Of a stretch of DNA of 6,424 nucleotides, positions 5,156-6,424 are shown piece after piece. The notes below the pieces were generated by a model. That model did no database searches. It was given only the letters and a program-made list of their open reading frames with translations, and was not told the origin of the DNA. This stretch comes from JBBRCE01 sp038205115 (GTDB lineage: Bacteria; Planctomycetota; Planctomycetia; Pirellulales; JBBRCE01). The stretch spans positions 1 to 6,424 of the forward strand of contig JBBRCE010000103.1 of the NCBI GenBank assembly GCA_038205115.1. The letters run 5' to 3'. A program made the position numbers and the translations under genes. Position 1 is the stretch's first letter, and each line of letters begins with the position of its first letter.

Positions 5156-5464
5156 TTAACGCGTGTGCCCGCCGCGATTGCCTGCCCAGTGTCGCTTCAG
5201 GACTCCAAGCCTCCGCAGAAATGACATGACCAGAAATGCAGCCAGGAACCAGAACATGGGCCGGATGTCATGCGGTGAGCAGAAGGTGCAATACAGCGGC
5301 ACCAGTAGCAACACCGCCGCCGACTTCGACCCCAGATAATTTTTGCCAAATTGTGATCGCAGAAATACTTCGACCGACGCAGCCCAGCTCGCGGCCAGAA
5401 ACGCCAGCCAGTGCAACACATCAAAGCTGCCTCCTGCCGATTCACTGTTTTCTTGATTGCCCAT
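5156..5464 (-). CDS. Multi-spanning membrane protein, upstream half of a split gene (102 residues)
   Basis: Family not recognised. The ATG at 5464 lies 25 nt after the coupling-protein stop, with only a weak purine stretch before it. The N-terminal 14 residues are polar; membrane segments follow at about 16-30 (VLHWLAFLAASWAAS), 48-62 (SAAVLLLVPLYCTF) and 69-84 (PMFWFLAAFLVMSFLR), separated by VFLRSQFGKNYLGSK. It ends LKRHWAGNRGGHTR at TAA (5156-5158). The same frame then reads on for 92 codons with two more membrane segments. This is best read as a five-segment membrane protein of about 195 residues interrupted by a stop codon. The place right after a TraG/VirD4-like gene suggests a membrane part of a conjugative transfer complex, as inference only. 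Confidence 0.62.
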   Translation of the reverse strand: MGNQENSESAGGSFDVLHWLAFLAASWAASVEVFLRSQFGKNYLGSKSAAVLLLVPLYCTFCSPHDIRPMFWFLAAFLVMSFLRRLGVLKRHWAGNRGGHTR

Positions 5465-5489
5465 CTCGATCTCGCTTTCCTGATTACGA

Positions 5490-6323
5490 CTAAGACCGCT
5501 GTGAAAACGCCACTTTCATCCACGTCCTTCCCGAACCGCGGAACCTTCGCCCACCTTGAAACAAATATCCGTCAACCATCCAGTCATTTGCCGGGCCGCC
5601 TTTGCGGAGCGTCGTAAATGCTCGAGGCTGGACTTCAAAATCAATCGTTTCTGATACTCCGCAGGTACTTCGAGGCTCGCCACCCAAGCCAAGCGTGCGA
5701 GTCCAATTGTCTCCCGGCTCGAAGCTGTTGGAAGCATTTGTCAGGAATTGCCGTGAGCGGCCGATGATCGAAGCAGCCCAGTCATTGGTGACCGGATCGC
5801 CCTGAGCATGAAAACTTTTCGTGTTCAGGTTCGCAAATAACGAATCGGCTTCGGCCCGACCCTTTTCGCCGCTACCGAGTGCCGCGTAGAAATTGCTGAT
5901 ATTTTGCGTCAACATCACGGTCGCCACGCGCGCGGCCCTACAAGTTGTCTGGAACTGCATATCTCCCGACGTCACGAAACATTGAGCCTCATCCATCCAC
6001 AGAAACGCGGGCCTCGGGTTCTCTACCGTGTCACGTCGCTCCATCGATTTTTGAAACGCGATCTTCCAGAGCACTTGAGCAAATACCCCGACATCGGCGA
6101 ATTCTTTCACCGACAGGTCGATTAAAATAATCTTTCCTTCGAAAATCGCTTCGGGAGTCAAATTGGTACCGTCGCAAAACAGGTCGCGGAGCACGCCGCG
6201 ATTCAGGACATCGATCATTGAGGTGAACGTGCTGACAATCACCGATCGTGTTTTTTCGGATAACAGGCCGTTGAAGTATTCCCAATTCCCGCGCGGTTGA
6301 TACACTGTTGGCCTGGTGGGCAA
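5490..6323 (-). pseudogene. TraG/VirD4-like coupling ATPase, C-terminal fragment cut by an IS
   Basis: Coupling proteins are hexameric inner-membrane ATPases that deliver the relaxase-DNA complex to a type IV secretion channel. What remains is the C-terminal half with the TraG/TraM-recognition region. Numbered from the TTG at 6323, it shows EKTRSVIVSTFTSMIDV (23-39), IILIDLSVKEFADVG (65-79), the Walker B segment FLWMDEAQCF (107-116), TVMLTQNISNFYAALG (135-150) and LFANLNTKSFHAQGD (162-176), then AASIIGRSRQF. The N-terminal membrane anchor and the Walker A P-loop are missing. The frame closes at a TGA (6330-6332) inside the insertion sequence, and the first 7-8 codons are probably IS sequence. 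TTG has no ribosome site. Full family members are much longer, around 600 residues. The 3' end at 5490 is natural, and the operon continues 25 nt on. Confidence 0.85.
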
Positions 6324-6424
6324 TGTCAGTCAAAGGAGTACCTGACCGTGGCGATGGGCAAGCGGAAGCAACTGCAACAAGAACTGTTTTTGGCCGCGGA
6401 GATGTTGCCGCGATCGGCCGGACA
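6301..6424 (+). mobile_element. Left end of an insertion sequence (partial, runs off window)
   Basis: An IS transposase gene starts at 6348, and the coupling-protein frame loses sense at about 6300, so the IS terminus must lie between about 6300 and 6330. The terminal inverted repeat and target duplication cannot be defined because the other end is outside the window. Confidence 0.6.
6348..6424 (+). CDS. IS1182/IS5-type transposase, N-terminus only
   Basis: The first 25 codons read (M)AMGKRKQLQQELFLAAEML and then PRSAG. This opening, MGKRK..QQ.LF....LP.SAGHPFY, is familiar from IS1182-like DDE transposases that are abundant in planctomycetes; the family name rests on my recall. AAAGGAG (6332-6338) lies 9 nt before the GTG at 6348, making GTG the likely start; ATG at 6354 would be 15 nt away. 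The catalytic DDE residues are beyond the window. The gene runs opposite to the coupling-protein fragment it interrupts. Confidence 0.78.
   Translation, partial: MAMGKRKQLQQELFLAAEMLPRSAG

Noticed and set aside
2746..6424. Second copy of the ssrA 3' end (attR) inside the window
   Set aside because: No repeat of the T-arm/acceptor segment was seen; the element appears to continue past the right edge.
1..6424. CRISPR array or tandem repeat array
   Set aside because: No regularly spaced direct repeats were found by reading the window.

Overview
The window looks like chromosomal DNA of a planctomycete, probably from the Pirellulales. The clues are a secreted protein with dockerin-type repeats and a PEP-CTERM tail, planctomycete-style integrase and transposase sequences, and the gene style throughout. 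This assignment is inference from recognised families; no database search was possible.

Layout. (1) Positions 2-757, plus strand: the 3' part of a PEP-CTERM/dockerin-like exported protein, closed by a strong intrinsic terminator (787-832). (2) Positions 834-1082: no convincing gene. (3) Positions 1083-2111, minus strand: trpD, anthranilate phosphoribosyltransferase, with a plausible promoter at 2145-2174. (4) Positions 2409-2770, plus strand: a complete tmRNA gene (ssrA) encoding the tag AEDTFALAA, with a TATAAT box and a perfect inverted repeat just upstream. Positions 1-2408 look like host backbone.

From the 3' end of ssrA rightwards lies what reads as an integrated mobile element, probably an integrative conjugative or mobilizable element, with every gene on the minus strand. 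Read in transcription order from the right: a traG/virD4-like coupling ATPase fragment (5490-about 6300), a multi-spanning membrane protein split by an in-frame TAA (5156-5464 and 4877-5110), a hydrophilic 101-residue protein (4553-4858), a 50-residue membrane protein (4397-4549), an intrinsic terminator (4346-4370), an AlpA/excisionase-like HTH protein (4069-4314) and a tyrosine recombinase (2637-4067). Gaps between genes are small and the pieces look like one operon, with xis-int behind the terminator.

The integrase gene reads into the attachment site. Its last 44 codons are antisense to the tmRNA 3' end, while the tmRNA itself remains intact. At the right edge an insertion sequence (transposase start at 6348, plus strand) has cut off the 5' part of the coupling-protein gene, so conjugative transfer by this copy is probably dead while xis-int still looks intact. 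The distal attachment site, the rest of the element and the rest of the IS lie outside the window.
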